Of a DNA stretch of 64,000 nucleotides, positions 34,234 through 43,897 are shown one piece after another. Positions within the stretch are counted from its first letter, which is position 1. Each line of letters begins with the position of its first letter. The translations under genes were made by a program, and so were the position numbers. Origin of the DNA: CAILUF01 sp964505265 (GTDB lineage Bacteria; Pseudomonadota; Alphaproteobacteria; Rickettsiales; UBA1997); the NCBI GenBank assembly GCA_964505265.1, contig CAZDGN010000007.1, positions 1 to 64,000 on the forward strand, in the 5' to 3' direction. The notes beneath the pieces are model-generated. The model did not search any database. It saw only the letters and a program-made list of their open reading frames with translations, and was not told the DNA's origin.

Positions 34234-35202
34234 ATGAAATATAATTCAATAATCACCGCAACTGGTCACTATCTTCCAGAAAAAATACTCGATAATTTTG
34301 CCTTAAGTAAAATAGTTGATACCAGCGATGAATGGATTACCGAAAGAACTGGAATTAAGCAAAGACATATTGCTCACGAAAATGAATTAACATCGGATTT
34401 AGCTTTCAAAGCATGTCAAAATCTATTTACCAATACTTCAATTACCCCTCAAGATTTAGATTTAATTATTGTTGCTACCACAACTCCCGACCTGACCTTC
34501 CCATCCACCGCATGCATTTTACAAGGAAAATTGCAAGCTAGCAAAGCATTTGCATTCGATATACAGGCAGTTTGCTCTGGCTTTATTTATGCCTTATCCA
34601 TTGCCAATAGCTACATTAATATCGGAATGGTAAAGAATGCTTTAGTGATTGGAAGCGAAACTTTAAGTAGAATAGTTAATTGGCAAGATCGAAACACTTG
34701 TGTTTTGTTTGGCGATGGTGCTGGAGCGGTTTTATTGCAGGCCACAGAAAATTTAAATGAGGGTATAATTTCGCAATCAATCTCTTCAAATGGTGATTTA
34801 GTGCAAATTCTTAAAACCAATTCCGGCATCTCACTAAATCAACGCTCGGGCTTCATTGAAATGCAAGGTAAGGATGTCTTCAAGCATGCGGTTGAAAAAA
34901 TGTCAAATTCGGTTTTTAACGCATTATCCAAGGCAAATCTAAAAGAAGATAACATTGATTTACTCGTCCCTCACCAAGCCAATCTTAGAATTCTTGATGC
35001 GGTAGCCACAAAACTAAAACTTACACCCGATAAAGTAATTACCACCGTCCAAAATCATGCCAATACTTCTGCAGCATCAATTCCTCTAGCCCTTGATTAT
35101 GCTCATAAAAATAATAAAATTAAGCCAAATGATATTGTGGTCTTAGAAGCTTTGGGTGGAGGGCTCACATGGGGCTCAATAATTTTAAGATGGCAGTCTT
35201 AA
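34234..35202 (+). CDS. fabH: 3-oxoacyl-ACP synthase III
   Basis: FabH condenses acetyl-CoA with malonyl-ACP to start fatty acid synthesis. The 322-residue protein carries the catalytic Cys114 (QAVCSGFIYAL), His247 (VPHQANLRI) and Asn277 (NHANTSAAS), at nearly the same positions as E. coli FabH. The C-terminal GGGLTWGS motif is present. It is the last gene of rpmF-plsX-fabH. Confidence 0.97.
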   Translation: MKYNSIITATGHYLPEKILDNFALSKIVDTSDEWITERTGIKQRHIAHENELTSDLAFKACQNLFTNTSITPQDLDLIIVATTTPDLTFPSTACILQGKLQASKAFAFDIQAVCSGFIYALSIANSYINIGMVKNALVIGSETLSRIVNWQDRNTCVLFGDGAGAVLLQATENLNEGIISQSISSNGDLVQILKTNSGISLNQRSGFIEMQGKDVFKHAVEKMSNSVFNALSKANLKEDNIDLLVPHQANLRILDAVATKLKLTPDKVITTVQNHANTSAASIPLALDYAHKNNKIKPNDIVVLEALGGGLTWGSIILRWQS

Positions 35203-35287
35203 TTTGCTTTAAAATACTTCAATAAAAAATCGAATTTTAAAATATCAGAAATAAAAATTGGGAATCAAAAATTTTTAATTACGAATC

Positions 35288-36364
35288 TTAATAAATATTT
35301 TTTGAATTTACGCAAATATAATGAATTTTATTGGCAATAATTTCGCTAGAATGATGGTCAATTATTTTTTCAAAAGCACGCTTTGCCATTAGCCTTGCTT
35401 CGGTTTCATCATTTAGGTATAACTCAATAGAATTTGCAATTAAATCTGGAATTTCATTTGCAGGATTTAATTTTATTTTTATTCCATTGATATTATTTTC
35501 AATTAAATCTTCAAAATGTTTTGAATAGGAAGTTATAATTGGCGTAGAATACAGCATTGGATCTAAAATAAAATCGTCGCAAGCATCAGATTCTATTGGC
35601 ATTACCGCAATATCGATATTCTGAAAAAAATCCTTGATACTATTTTTAAAATTAATAATTTTAAATTTTTCTTGCATACCCAACTCCTCGGCAAGTAAAA
35701 TTAGGCTATCTCTAAAATCACCATCGCCTAAAATATAATATTCGCATCGGATATTTTTTTTATTTAAAATGGCAATAGCTTTAATTATTTTATCAAAATT
35801 TTTTCCCTCAGTAATTGATCCAATTGAACCAATTTTAATGACCTCACCAAATTTTGGTTTAGTTAAAATTTGGAAATCATTTGCAACTTCAATAGATTTA
35901 TTTATCACAAAAATTCTATCTCGTAAAATCCCTATTGATATAAATTCTTTAACCAATGCTGAATTTCTTACAATCACATAATCGCTTTTTTTAAAATCTT
36001 GCGGCTTGTCATCGTTACAAATCGAAATAATTGGAAATTTTATAATGCAAAAAAACCGAGCAAATAATGTTAAAATTAGAGCTTTTCTTGAATGACAAAT
36101 CGCTACATCTGGTTCAAAATTTACTAATTTTAACCATAATTTTATGATGGAAAATTTTTTAAAAAAATAATTCTCTGATAATTCATAGATACCTGTTGAA
36201 ACCTTTTGGGAAGCAACTTTAAACTCTTTATTTGTTCGAAAAATCGATAGAACATTCTCACCCCTTTTAGTTAAATATAAAGCATAATCCAAAAAACTGT
36301 TTTCTACCAATTTCAACTTCTCTTTTTTTTCGGGTGAATCTATTAGGATGTTAGCAATTTTCAT
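35288..36364 (-). CDS. Glycosyltransferase of the GT-B type (GT4-like)
   Basis: A 358-residue protein with the two Rossmann-like halves of GT-B enzymes. The C-terminal half shows IKIGSIGSITEGKNFDKIIKA, YYILGDGDFRDSL and an acidic EX7E-like region near DIAVMPIESDACDDFILDPMLYSTPII. The donor and acceptor sugars cannot be read from sequence; envelope polysaccharide or LPS core synthesis is a reasonable guess. It shares one base with the upstream M23 endopeptidase gene. Confidence 0.85.
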   Translation of the reverse strand: MKIANILIDSPEKKEKLKLVENSFLDYALYLTKRGENVLSIFRTNKEFKVASQKVSTGIYELSENYFFKKFSIIKLWLKLVNFEPDVAICHSRKALILTLFARFFCIIKFPIISICNDDKPQDFKKSDYVIVRNSALVKEFISIGILRDRIFVINKSIEVANDFQILTKPKFGEVIKIGSIGSITEGKNFDKIIKAIAILNKKNIRCEYYILGDGDFRDSLILLAEELGMQEKFKIINFKNSIKDFFQNIDIAVMPIESDACDDFILDPMLYSTPIITSYSKHFEDLIENNINGIKIKLNPANEIPDLIANSIELYLNDETEARLMAKRAFEKIIDHHSSEIIANKIHYICVNSKNIY

Positions 36365-37743
36365 TAATTAATCTTTTTAACCTGATTTGGTGTGTTTCGA
36401 CGATATCGATCAATTTCATTTTTCGTAGATTCAAATCGAACCAACTCTTTACCTACTAACTTTATACCAGAGGTAGCCTTAACCTTGGCGGGATTAACCT
36501 GAATTCCGCGATAAATCAACTCAAAATGTAAATGCGGACCAGTCGATCTACCAGTATTTCCAACATAGGCTACAACATCTCCCTGTTTAACTTTAGAACC
36601 TATTTTAAATTTTTTACTAAATCTGCTAGCATGACCATAAGCAGTCGAATAATCACCATTATGTATAATTTGTACATAATTTCCATATCCACCTTTTCTT
36701 GCCATATAAACTATTGTGCCATTGCCTGCCGCCAAAATCGGAGTGCCAATTGGTGCCGCAAAATCTACACCCTTATGCATTTTTGAATAACCCAAAATCG
36801 GATGTCTTCTCATTCCAAAACCCGAAGAAACTCTAGCCCCGTTTATTGGTGTTCTAAGGAGCGACTTTCTGACTGAATTTCCTTTAGCATCAAAATATTC
36901 GACCTTATCATTAATTTTATGCATATAAATTTCAATTTTTCGGTTTTGTAAGGTTAAAGATGAAAATAAAACATTGCCATCGCGAACTTTTTTGCCATCT
37001 TCATCATAAAAACTTTCAACTAACATTTCAAATTTATCGCCACTATGAATATCGCGTTGAAAATCCACATCATAACCGTATATGTTAATCATATTCATCA
37101 TAGCATTTGGAGAAATTCCAGCCTCAACACCATCAACAAATAAACCATTTTTTATAACCCCAAAATATCTAGAATTATATTTCAAAAGCTTGATTTTAAG
37201 CTCTCTAGCATCATATCCTCCATCGTTTTTTCTAGTTACTACAATATTTTCATCAATGGCCGATGGAATGGTTATATTAGAAATTATAACTTTTTTTTCG
37301 TCAGCTTGAATTTGTTCTTCCTTATTTTCGCTTCGATAAGTGATATTTATGACGGTTCCAACATTTAAGTTTTGAATATTATGAATCTTTTTGATTGCTG
37401 TTAAAATTGCAAAAATATCTTGTTCGCTAGAGCCTATATTGGCAAGGATTTTCAATAATGTATCGCCATTTTTAATTTCGTAATCCAAAATTTGCTCTTC
37501 ATCAAAATCAAAATTATATTGAGAACCCGCCAATGATATTTTGATAGATTTAGAATAATCATTATTTCTTGATAAAAAATTCGAGGAATCTAAAAATAAA
37601 ATTGAATATTGATAAATTTTAAATAGCAAAAAAACCGATAATATTGTTATTGAAACAGGCTTAAATAATTTATTTTCAATAATAATATTTATCAAATCCA
37701 ATATTTGATTTTTTTTCTGACTTTTATTTGAATTTTTTTTCAA
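36364..37743 (-). CDS. M23 peptidoglycan endopeptidase with LysM-like domain
   Basis: A 459-residue envelope protein. One transmembrane anchor lies at about 30-50, then a LysM/OapA-like region (IKNGDTLLKILANIG..., LNVGTVINITY). The C-terminal LytM/M23 domain is intact: HPILGYSKMHKGVDFAAPIGTP has the first zinc His and Asp, YSTAYGHAS the catalytic His, and GPHLHFEL the HxH. It resembles MepM-type D,D-endopeptidases that open the cell wall for growth. It is divergent from carD across 260 bp of AT-rich DNA with no other gene. Confidence 0.93.
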   Translation of the reverse strand: MKKNSNKSQKKNQILDLINIIIENKLFKPVSITILSVFLLFKIYQYSILFLDSSNFLSRNNDYSKSIKISLAGSQYNFDFDEEQILDYEIKNGDTLLKILANIGSSEQDIFAILTAIKKIHNIQNLNVGTVINITYRSENKEEQIQADEKKVIISNITIPSAIDENIVVTRKNDGGYDARELKIKLLKYNSRYFGVIKNGLFVDGVEAGISPNAMMNMINIYGYDVDFQRDIHSGDKFEMLVESFYDEDGKKVRDGNVLFSSLTLQNRKIEIYMHKINDKVEYFDAKGNSVRKSLLRTPINGARVSSGFGMRRHPILGYSKMHKGVDFAAPIGTPILAAGNGTIVYMARKGGYGNYVQIIHNGDYSTAYGHASRFSKKFKIGSKVKQGDVVAYVGNTGRSTGPHLHFELIYRGIQVNPAKVKATSGIKLVGKELVRFESTKNEIDRYRRNTPNQVKKIN

Positions 37744-38003
37744 TTTATTAATATTTGGTGGATTAATAATTTATTTGACAAAACTATTTTATAGACAATA
37801 AAGTTTTTTTTACTACAATTATATTATATTTATAAATTTTTATTTAAAATAATAATGTTATAGTTTTTAAGATGATAAAAAAATTTATTTATTAAAAATT
37901 ATAAAACAATTAATTATTGAAATAAATAATAGAATTTAAATTTTAAACTACCAATTATTTTAAAATAAATAAAATTAAATAAAATTAAAATTTTTTAAAA
38001 AAT

Positions 38004-39113
38004 ATGAAACTTAAGCAAAAACCAAAAAATTCCATAAATAAAAATAATAAAATAACAAAAAAAACTAAAATAACTAAAATTTCTATCGATCCAAAAAAAA
38101 ATGTTAAAAAAACAGTAGAATCAGATAACAAAGCAAAAGCAAAATCAAACATTAAAGCTGCACATAAGGTAGAATCAAAAATAAAAAAACCCTTGGTTAA
38201 AAAACAAGATTTAAAAAAAAATAGTAAAAAACAAACTCCCAAGCAAGTCAAAACTAAAATTAAAGCCCTAGCTAAACCAGAATCATCGCAACCAAAATTA
38301 CTTTCAAAAAACTCCAAAAATAACAAAAAAACTTCTGAAAACAAAAAACCAAAAGCTGAAAAAATAATTGAAACTAAAGAAAAAAATAAAAAAAATTCAA
38401 AAAATTCCCAAAATAATCTCACAAATAACAGTTTTGGAATCAATAGTTTTGTGGTTTATCCTTCGCACGGTGTAGGTAAAATCATCAATATCGAAGAAAA
38501 TATAATTGCTAATCAAAAAATAAATTGTTACCACATATTTTTTGATAAAGAAAAATTATCCATCAAAATTCCTGTCAAAAATTCTGATAAATTTGGCATC
38601 AGACCTTTATCATCAAAATCAAAGATGGAAGAGGTTTTGTCAATTCTTCGAAGCGGAGTTAAAAAAATGAAGGGCATGTGGTCAAGAAGAGCACAAGAAT
38701 ACGAAACCAAAATTAATTCTGGTGATATTATAATGCTTGCGGAAGTTCTTCGCGACCTCACTCGCGATATTGATGATTCCGAACGATCCTATAGTGAAAG
38801 AATCATCTATGAAACTGCGATTTTTCGGTTAGCATGCGAATATAGCGCCATCTATAATATCAATTTTGAAGATGCCAAAGAAAAAATTATTATAACCGCA
38901 AAAGATAAACTTGAAAGTGATAAAAAAACTTCTACCAAGGATGATGGTTTTGATGATTTTGATAATGTCAAAATTATTAAAAAAGATGATGAAGATGATG
39001 ATGAAGATGATGAGGAAGAAGAGGAAGAGGAAGATGATTTTAATTACGAATATAACGAGGATGATAATTTTGACGATGAAGATGATGACACTCCAAAAAA
39101 ACGAAAAAAATAA
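38004..39113 (+). CDS. carD: CarD family regulator with Lys-rich N-terminal and acidic C-terminal tails
   Basis: CarD/CdnL proteins bind the RNA polymerase beta subunit and stabilise open complexes at rRNA and other promoters. The domain lies at about 145-305 (NSFVVYPSHGVGKI, FGIRPLSS, EVLRDLTRDIDDSERSYSER). Typical alphaproteobacterial CarD is about 170 residues; this one is 369. The extra N-terminal 140 residues are Lys/Asn-rich and resemble histone H1 tails. The C-terminal 50 residues are nearly all Asp and Glu (about 328-362), ending KKRKK. It is 1 bp upstream of lolD. Confidence 0.93.
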   Translation: MKLKQKPKNSINKNNKITKKTKITKISIDPKKNVKKTVESDNKAKAKSNIKAAHKVESKIKKPLVKKQDLKKNSKKQTPKQVKTKIKALAKPESSQPKLLSKNSKNNKKTSENKKPKAEKIIETKEKNKKNSKNSQNNLTNNSFGINSFVVYPSHGVGKIINIEENIIANQKINCYHIFFDKEKLSIKIPVKNSDKFGIRPLSSKSKMEEVLSILRSGVKKMKGMWSRRAQEYETKINSGDIIMLAEVLRDLTRDIDDSERSYSERIIYETAIFRLACEYSAIYNINFEDAKEKIIITAKDKLESDKKTSTKDDGFDDFDNVKIIKKDDEDDDEDDEEEEEEEDDFNYEYNEDDNFDDEDDDTPKKRKK

Positions 39114-39114
39114 T

Positions 39115-39789
39115 ATGAGTGCCGTTCTTCAAACCATTGATATTTGCAAAAACTTCACCCAAGCCAATAATCAAATTTCTGTTCTAAAAAATATCAATTT
39201 GAAAATTATGCCTGCGGATTTTGTTTCCTTAGTTGGTCCATCTGGTTCTGGCAAAACCACCCTTCTTCAAATTTGCGGATTACTCGATAATCCAAGCTCA
39301 GGAAGTATCAATATTAATGGTAATGAAATGGCAAAAGCTTCCGATAAAATTCGCACCGAAATTCGTAAAAAACATATTGGCTTTATTTATCAATTCCATC
39401 ATTTACTTCCAGAATTTTCAGCAATAGAAAATACCGCTCTACCCCTTTTTATTCAGGGTGTAAGCAAAAATAAAGCTTTGCAAATTGCTAAAGAAATTCT
39501 TGAAGAAATCGAGCTTGGTGACAGAATAAATTTTAAACCCGCACAGCTATCGGGTGGTCAACAACAAAGGGTAGCAATAGCTAGAGCAATTGTTTCAAAA
39601 CCAAAATTAATTTTGGCTGATGAGCCAACTGGAAATCTGGATAGCGAACTTTCTGAGAAAGTTTTTTCATTATTAAAAAATCTAACAAAAAAATATGAAA
39701 TTTCTTGTTTAGTAGTAACTCATAATTTAGAACTCGCTAAAAAAACTGACCGAATTTTGACTATTAAAAACGGATTTTTAAACGAATAA
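39115..39789 (+). CDS. lolD: Lipoprotein-release ABC transporter ATPase LolD
   Basis: LolD powers release of lipoproteins from the inner membrane by LolCDE. The 224-residue ATPase has Walker A GPSGSGKT, the signature LSGGQQQR and Walker B LILADEPTGNLD, as well as FIYQFHHLLPEFSAIENTALP, which marks LolD. I set the start at the ATG at 39115, 1 bp after the carD stop, since upstream in-frame sequence is the carD acidic tail read in another frame. LolC/LolE is not in the window. Confidence 0.93.
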   Translation: MSAVLQTIDICKNFTQANNQISVLKNINLKIMPADFVSLVGPSGSGKTTLLQICGLLDNPSSGSININGNEMAKASDKIRTEIRKKHIGFIYQFHHLLPEFSAIENTALPLFIQGVSKNKALQIAKEILEEIELGDRINFKPAQLSGGQQQRVAIARAIVSKPKLILADEPTGNLDSELSEKVFSLLKNLTKKYEISCLVVTHNLELAKKTDRILTIKNGFLNE

Positions 39790-39802
39790 TTTTAAAAAAT
39801 TA
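39787..39802. terminator. A/T hairpin between convergent lolD and gap
   Basis: TAATTTT (39787-39793) pairs with AAAATTA (39796-39802) around a 2-base loop and overlaps both stop codons, so it could act on both strands. The stem is all A/T and thus weak. Confidence 0.3.
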
Positions 39803-40819
39803 TATTTTTAAATATTTAGCAACATCAAGCATCCGCACTGAAAAAGCCCACTCATTATCATACCAAGAGCAAACCTTAACCATATTGCCACCAATTACCT
39901 TGGTTTGAGTGGCATCGTAATTTGAGCTAAAATTATTATGATTGAAATCAATTGAAACTAGCGGTTCAGAGACATAATTTAAAACTCTATTCATTTCGCC
40001 ATCGGCATATTTTTTCATTAACGAATTAATTTCTTCAATTGAAGTGTTTTTGCTGGCAATAAAATTAAGATCAACCAAAGAAACATTCGGTGTTGGCACT
40101 CGAATGGCACCTCCATCCAGCTTTCCTTTTAGCTCAGGCAAGACCAGACCAATTGCTTTGGCGGCTCCAGTTGAAGTTGGAATCATTGACATAGCACAAG
40201 CTCTGGCTCGGCGCAAATCCTTATGAGTATTATCGACGATATTTTGGTCATTGGTGTAGGCATGAACCGTGGTCATAAAACCCTTTTCAATGCCAATGTT
40301 ATCGTGCAAAACTTTGGCGATTGGGGCCAAACAATTTGTGGTACAAGATCCAATAGAAATGACCGCATCATTTTCAGTAAGGTTTTTATGATTTACACCA
40401 TAAACTATAGTTTTAACATTATCTTCTTTTGCGGGCGCTGAAATAATTACTTTTTTGGCACCAGCTGTGATGTGCTTGTAAGCATCTTCATATTTTGTAA
40501 ATGCTCCTGTACATTCAAAAACTATATCAATTTTGTGAGATTTCCAGTCAATTTTTAGCGGATCACGCTCTGCGGTAAGAAAGATTTTTTTGCCATCTAT
40601 GTGAAGATTGTGATCAATAATTTCAATTTTATGATTGAAGGTGCCGTGGACAGAATCATATCGCAACAAGTGAGAGATGGTTTCAATCGGAGCCGACCCA
40701 TTAATTGCGACAATTTCAAAATCATTTTGCATTTTTTCTTCAAAGATAGCTCTAATTATAGCTCTTCCAATTCTTCCAGGACCATTAACGGCAATTCTAA
40801 TTTTTTGTGAATGTGACAT
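39800..40819 (-). CDS. gap: Glyceraldehyde-3-phosphate dehydrogenase
   Basis: The 339-residue enzyme interconverts glyceraldehyde-3-phosphate and 1,3-bisphosphoglycerate with NAD(P). The N-terminal nucleotide-binding GPGRIGRAIIRA replaces the usual GFGRIGR; the catalytic Cys lies in SIGSCTTNCLAP and the C-terminal SWYDNEWAFSVRM is standard. Its presence implies at least part of the glycolytic/gluconeogenic route, which many Rickettsia lack. It lies 1 bp after the IalB-like gene. Confidence 0.96.
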   Translation of the reverse strand: MSHSQKIRIAVNGPGRIGRAIIRAIFEEKMQNDFEIVAINGSAPIETISHLLRYDSVHGTFNHKIEIIDHNLHIDGKKIFLTAERDPLKIDWKSHKIDIVFECTGAFTKYEDAYKHITAGAKKVIISAPAKEDNVKTIVYGVNHKNLTENDAVISIGSCTTNCLAPIAKVLHDNIGIEKGFMTTVHAYTNDQNIVDNTHKDLRRARACAMSMIPTSTGAAKAIGLVLPELKGKLDGGAIRVPTPNVSLVDLNFIASKNTSIEEINSLMKKYADGEMNRVLNYVSEPLVSIDFNHNNFSSNYDATQTKVIGGNMVKVCSWYDNEWAFSVRMLDVAKYLKI

Positions 40820-40820
40820 A

Positions 40821-41345
40821 TTATTTTTGAAAAACTTTTTTATTATATTGATCTAAAGCCTTATTAAAATCATTAAGGTTTAATCTAATTGTAATTTCTT
40901 TTTCAGAATCCGCAACATTAAATCTTAAAAATAAATTATCACCTTTTTTCATTTGATTAAATAAAATATTTTTTTGCGATTTTTCAATTGGAAGCATTCC
41001 AAAATCTTGTTTCGAAATATTGCCAGACAGCATTAAATCATTTTGGTCAACACGAATTTTGGCGAATGAACCAATTTTAATTTTTGGAATAATTATAAAA
41101 AATTCATTGGCAAATTTAGGAGTTGGTTGCAAAGATATTACCGAAGAATTATCATAAAATTTGGAAGCAATTTTGCAATGCGACAAGCTCATCATATCGT
41201 CTATTTCGCAATATAATTTCCAATCACCAAAATTAGTTTCTTCGTTTCGATTTTCAATAATTTCAGCTCTTGAATTTAAAGAAAATATCATAGAAAATAT
41301 TAAAATTTTAACAAAATTTAAATTTAAAAATGATTTTAATTTCAT
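40821..41345 (-). CDS. IalB-like (invasion-associated locus B) exported protein
   Basis: A 174-residue protein with a signal peptide (about 1-27, cleavage near SRA-EII). The mature part matches the IalB pattern: FGDWKLYCE at its start, a paired Cys (SLSHCKI), and FFIIIPKIKIGSFAKIRVD. IalB was named in Bartonella for a role in erythrocyte invasion, but the family is widespread in alphaproteobacteria and its chemistry is unknown. It precedes gap; its 5' end overlaps the divergent small membrane protein by 16 bases. Confidence 0.75.
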   Translation of the reverse strand: MKLKSFLNLNFVKILIFSMIFSLNSRAEIIENRNEETNFGDWKLYCEIDDMMSLSHCKIASKFYDNSSVISLQPTPKFANEFFIIIPKIKIGSFAKIRVDQNDLMLSGNISKQDFGMLPIEKSQKNILFNQMKKGDNLFLRFNVADSEKEITIRLNLNDFNKALDQYNKKVFQK

Positions 41346-41617
41346 ATTTTTTACTGGTTTTAGTTTGTGTTTGTGCTATCGCTGGGCTATTTATTTTCAA
41401 GGATTATCAAAAAAAAATCGCCTCACTTTCAGTATCTTATAGCTCAATCATAATTTTGCTATCGTTAATTGCATATCAAAATAATTTGCTTGATAAAATA
41501 CTAAGTTTTTTTATCAGCCTAATCTTAATTTTTTCTATAAATTTAATGATTGCAATTGGAATTATTAAAAATATCGGAGAAACAAATTTAAATAAAAAGC
41601 AATTGATTGAAAAATAA
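41330..41617 (+). CDS. Small three-helix membrane protein
   Basis: A 95-residue, strongly hydrophobic protein with helices at about 2-22, 34-50 and 56-80 and a polar C-terminus (ETNLNKKQLIEK). The length and pattern recall MrpF/MnhF-type antiporter subunits, but no other Mrp gene is nearby and no clear motif was found, so the function is left open. It overlaps the IalB-like gene head to head by 16 bases. Confidence 0.5.
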   Translation: MILISYFLLVLVCVCAIAGLFIFKDYQKKIASLSVSYSSIIILLSLIAYQNNLLDKILSFFISLILIFSINLMIAIGIIKNIGETNLNKKQLIEK

Positions 41618-41642
41618 TTTTCATATTTTTTTGATTGATAAT

Positions 41643-43268
41643 TTATAACATTTCACCGATTTTTTTGCTTTTGAGAAGTTCGCGAGCTTTGGCATATTTT
41701 TCGTCGTGAAAGAAAATTAAGCAACCATTGCAACCCTTGCCACAACAGCCTTCAGTCCCTATTCTTGGGGTTCTCGGTACGATTTTTTCATCACCAATTT
41801 CTTTGGCTTGAAAATATTTTTGACGTTTATTTTGATATTTTTCTTGCCTAATATTGCCAGCTTCAAGCTGATGCGATAATTGTCTAGATTCTACTTTTAA
41901 TTTTTCTTCTTCAATGTTGTTTTTTTCTTTACGAATTAATGTTAAAGGAGGTAATAATTTTTTGATTTCCGCAATATCGAATAAATGAAAGGCACTGGCG
42001 TTAATTATGAATTTTGGCTTCTGACCGCCATGTAATTTATCGCAAATCAGAATTTCTTCTTGATTATTTTTACTGTTTTTAAGCATTTTAAATTCGTAAA
42101 TCCTCAATAAAATTGCTTCTCTTTGCAAAGGCGATAAAAATTCTAAAACATCTCCAGCTTCCAGCAAATTTTTTGCCTCAATTATCATATCATCACCTCT
42201 CCACTCTAATATTTTGCCCGCAAATTCATAAAAACTTGTTGAGCCTGTACTTTCATAGTCGTGAGCTAGATTGGTAAGTCTTCCATCATGAAATGCTAAA
42301 CTATAGCCTCGATTTGCTACAGCATTGATTTCGTCCATATAATCATCGGCACTCCAATTTTGTGGGTCATTACAATAATCATCAATCGCACTGCGATAAA
42401 CTCTGGCAACACTACCAACATAAAATTCAGTTTTATTACGACCCTCAACCTTAAAGGAATCTAAACCTAGATCAATATATTCATTTAACTTTGGAAGCAA
42501 ACATAAATCTTTTGCATTTAAAATATATGAACCATTCACATCCTCTTCAAATGGCATTAGTGATCCTGGGCGAATCTCTTCTTCTAGAAAAAAATCAAAC
42601 AAATCTTTATTATTTTCATTAATCTCAATTTCATGTTCAGTATTATCTTTAAGTTTGATTTTTAATTTATAACCCCAGCGACAAGAATGAGCACAAGAAC
42701 CCTGATTTGCCCCTCTTTCGGCCATAAAATTTGATAGCAAACAGCGACCCGAATAAGTCATACACATTGAGCCATGAATAAAAGTTTCAAGCTTAATATC
42801 TGGGCATTTTTGGCGAATTTCTTTGAGCTCCTCAAAACTTACCTCGCGAGCCATAACCACCAACTTGGCACCCTGCTCTTTCCAAAAATCAACCGTTAAA
42901 AACGAACAAACATTAGCTTGAGTTGAAATATGAAGCTCTAATTCTGGTGCCATTTTTTTTACAAATTGAAAAACACCCGGATCGGAAACGATTAAGCCAT
43001 CGGGGCGAACATCTTGAATAGTTTTAATAAATTGTGGAAGTTTTTCGATATCTTTATTGTGCGAAAATAAATTTAGAGTTAAATAAACCTTCTTACCATA
43101 TTCGTGAGCATATTTAACTCCTTCAACCACATCCTCAAGGCTGAAACTAGATTTAACCCGAAGTGACATATCTGGAGTGCCTATATATACTGCATCGGCA
43201 CCATATAATATTGCGGTTTTAAGTCGATCAAGATTGCCAGCTGGCATTAATAATTCAGGTTTCTTCAT
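41643..43268 (-). CDS. U32 family peptidase-like RNA hydroxylation protein
   Basis: A 541-residue U32 protein. The N-terminal domain shows ELLMPAGNLDRLKTAILYGADAVYIG, and the signature ETFIHGSMCMTYSGRCLLSN with cysteines, followed by GSCAHSCRW. E. coli homologues TrhP and RlhA act in hydroxylation of tRNA or 23S rRNA, rather than as plain peptidases. The last 45 residues carry a Cys-rich segment (EGCCGKGCNGCLIFFHD) that could bind metal or an Fe-S cluster. It stands alone with short AT-rich flanks. Confidence 0.88.
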   Translation of the reverse strand: MKKPELLMPAGNLDRLKTAILYGADAVYIGTPDMSLRVKSSFSLEDVVEGVKYAHEYGKKVYLTLNLFSHNKDIEKLPQFIKTIQDVRPDGLIVSDPGVFQFVKKMAPELELHISTQANVCSFLTVDFWKEQGAKLVVMAREVSFEELKEIRQKCPDIKLETFIHGSMCMTYSGRCLLSNFMAERGANQGSCAHSCRWGYKLKIKLKDNTEHEIEINENNKDLFDFFLEEEIRPGSLMPFEEDVNGSYILNAKDLCLLPKLNEYIDLGLDSFKVEGRNKTEFYVGSVARVYRSAIDDYCNDPQNWSADDYMDEINAVANRGYSLAFHDGRLTNLAHDYESTGSTSFYEFAGKILEWRGDDMIIEAKNLLEAGDVLEFLSPLQREAILLRIYEFKMLKNSKNNQEEILICDKLHGGQKPKFIINASAFHLFDIAEIKKLLPPLTLIRKEKNNIEEEKLKVESRQLSHQLEAGNIRQEKYQNKRQKYFQAKEIGDEKIVPRTPRIGTEGCCGKGCNGCLIFFHDEKYAKARELLKSKKIGEML

Positions 43269-43381
43269 ACTATAATTATAATAATTTGGTTTTATTTTAT
43301 TTAATTATAAAATTTTTAAATAAAATTCCAACCCAAATTAATTGGCTAAATTTTGATTTGGGTAATTTATTAATAAATATT

Positions 43382-43897
43382 TTAAGGGGTCTTTTCTTCA
43401 ATTAAATCACTTACTATCAAATTTCGAATATTTTGAGAAACTACTTTAGTTAGATTTTCTTTAACAAATTCTTCAGCACTATATGTTCCATATCGATTTA
43501 AATCAACATCATAACTATCATAAACTTCGGTCTTACCAGATGATACTAAGCTTAAATCATTAAGTTTTTTTAGATCATAACTTACTGAGATTGTCATTTT
43601 ATTTCTTCCTGACGAACCAGTTATGTTGGTAAAGGTTGGGGAAGTTTTGGTTGTATAAGTAATTTCTAAAATATATTTAGGTTCAACTTTAATGCTATCA
43701 GGATTTAAAACATCGAGCAAATTACACTTTAATTTTTGATGAAGATATTCACGATTCTTTTTAATTTTGATGGAGGCTAATTTATTAGATATTGAGGCCT
43801 CATCAAATTGGTCTTTATAAATAACTTGAAAACCACAAGAGCTAAAATTAAAAATAAGCAAAAAAATAAAGAAATTTTTAAAAAAAATATTCATCAT
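43382..43897 (-). CDS. lptE: LPS-assembly lipoprotein LptE
   Basis: LptE is the lipoprotein plug of the LptD barrel that puts LPS on the cell surface. The 171-residue protein has a signal peptide with lipobox FSSCGFQVIY, where the CGF motif right after the lipidated Cys is typical of LptE. The rest is a beta/alpha fold (EITYTTKTSPTFTN, GRNKMTISVSYDL, SAEEFVKENLTKVVSQNI). It overlaps pyrG by 4 bases. Its usual alphaproteobacterial neighbours leuS and holA are not here. Confidence 0.82.
   Translation of the reverse strand: MMNIFFKNFFIFLLIFNFSSCGFQVIYKDQFDEASISNKLASIKIKKNREYLHQKLKCNLLDVLNPDSIKVEPKYILEITYTTKTSPTFTNITGSSGRNKMTISVSYDLKKLNDLSLVSSGKTEVYDSYDVDLNRYGTYSAEEFVKENLTKVVSQNIRNLIVSDLIEEKTP

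Noticed and set aside
37985..38443. Minus-strand hydrophobic frame of 152 codons
   Set aside because: It is the complement of the Lys-rich carD N-terminus; AAA/AAG codons read as Phe/Leu on the other strand.
38911..39114. Upstream extension of lolD
   Set aside because: It reads the acidic carD tail in another frame as Met/Lys-rich sequence; the ATG at 39115 fits LolD and follows the carD stop by 1 bp.
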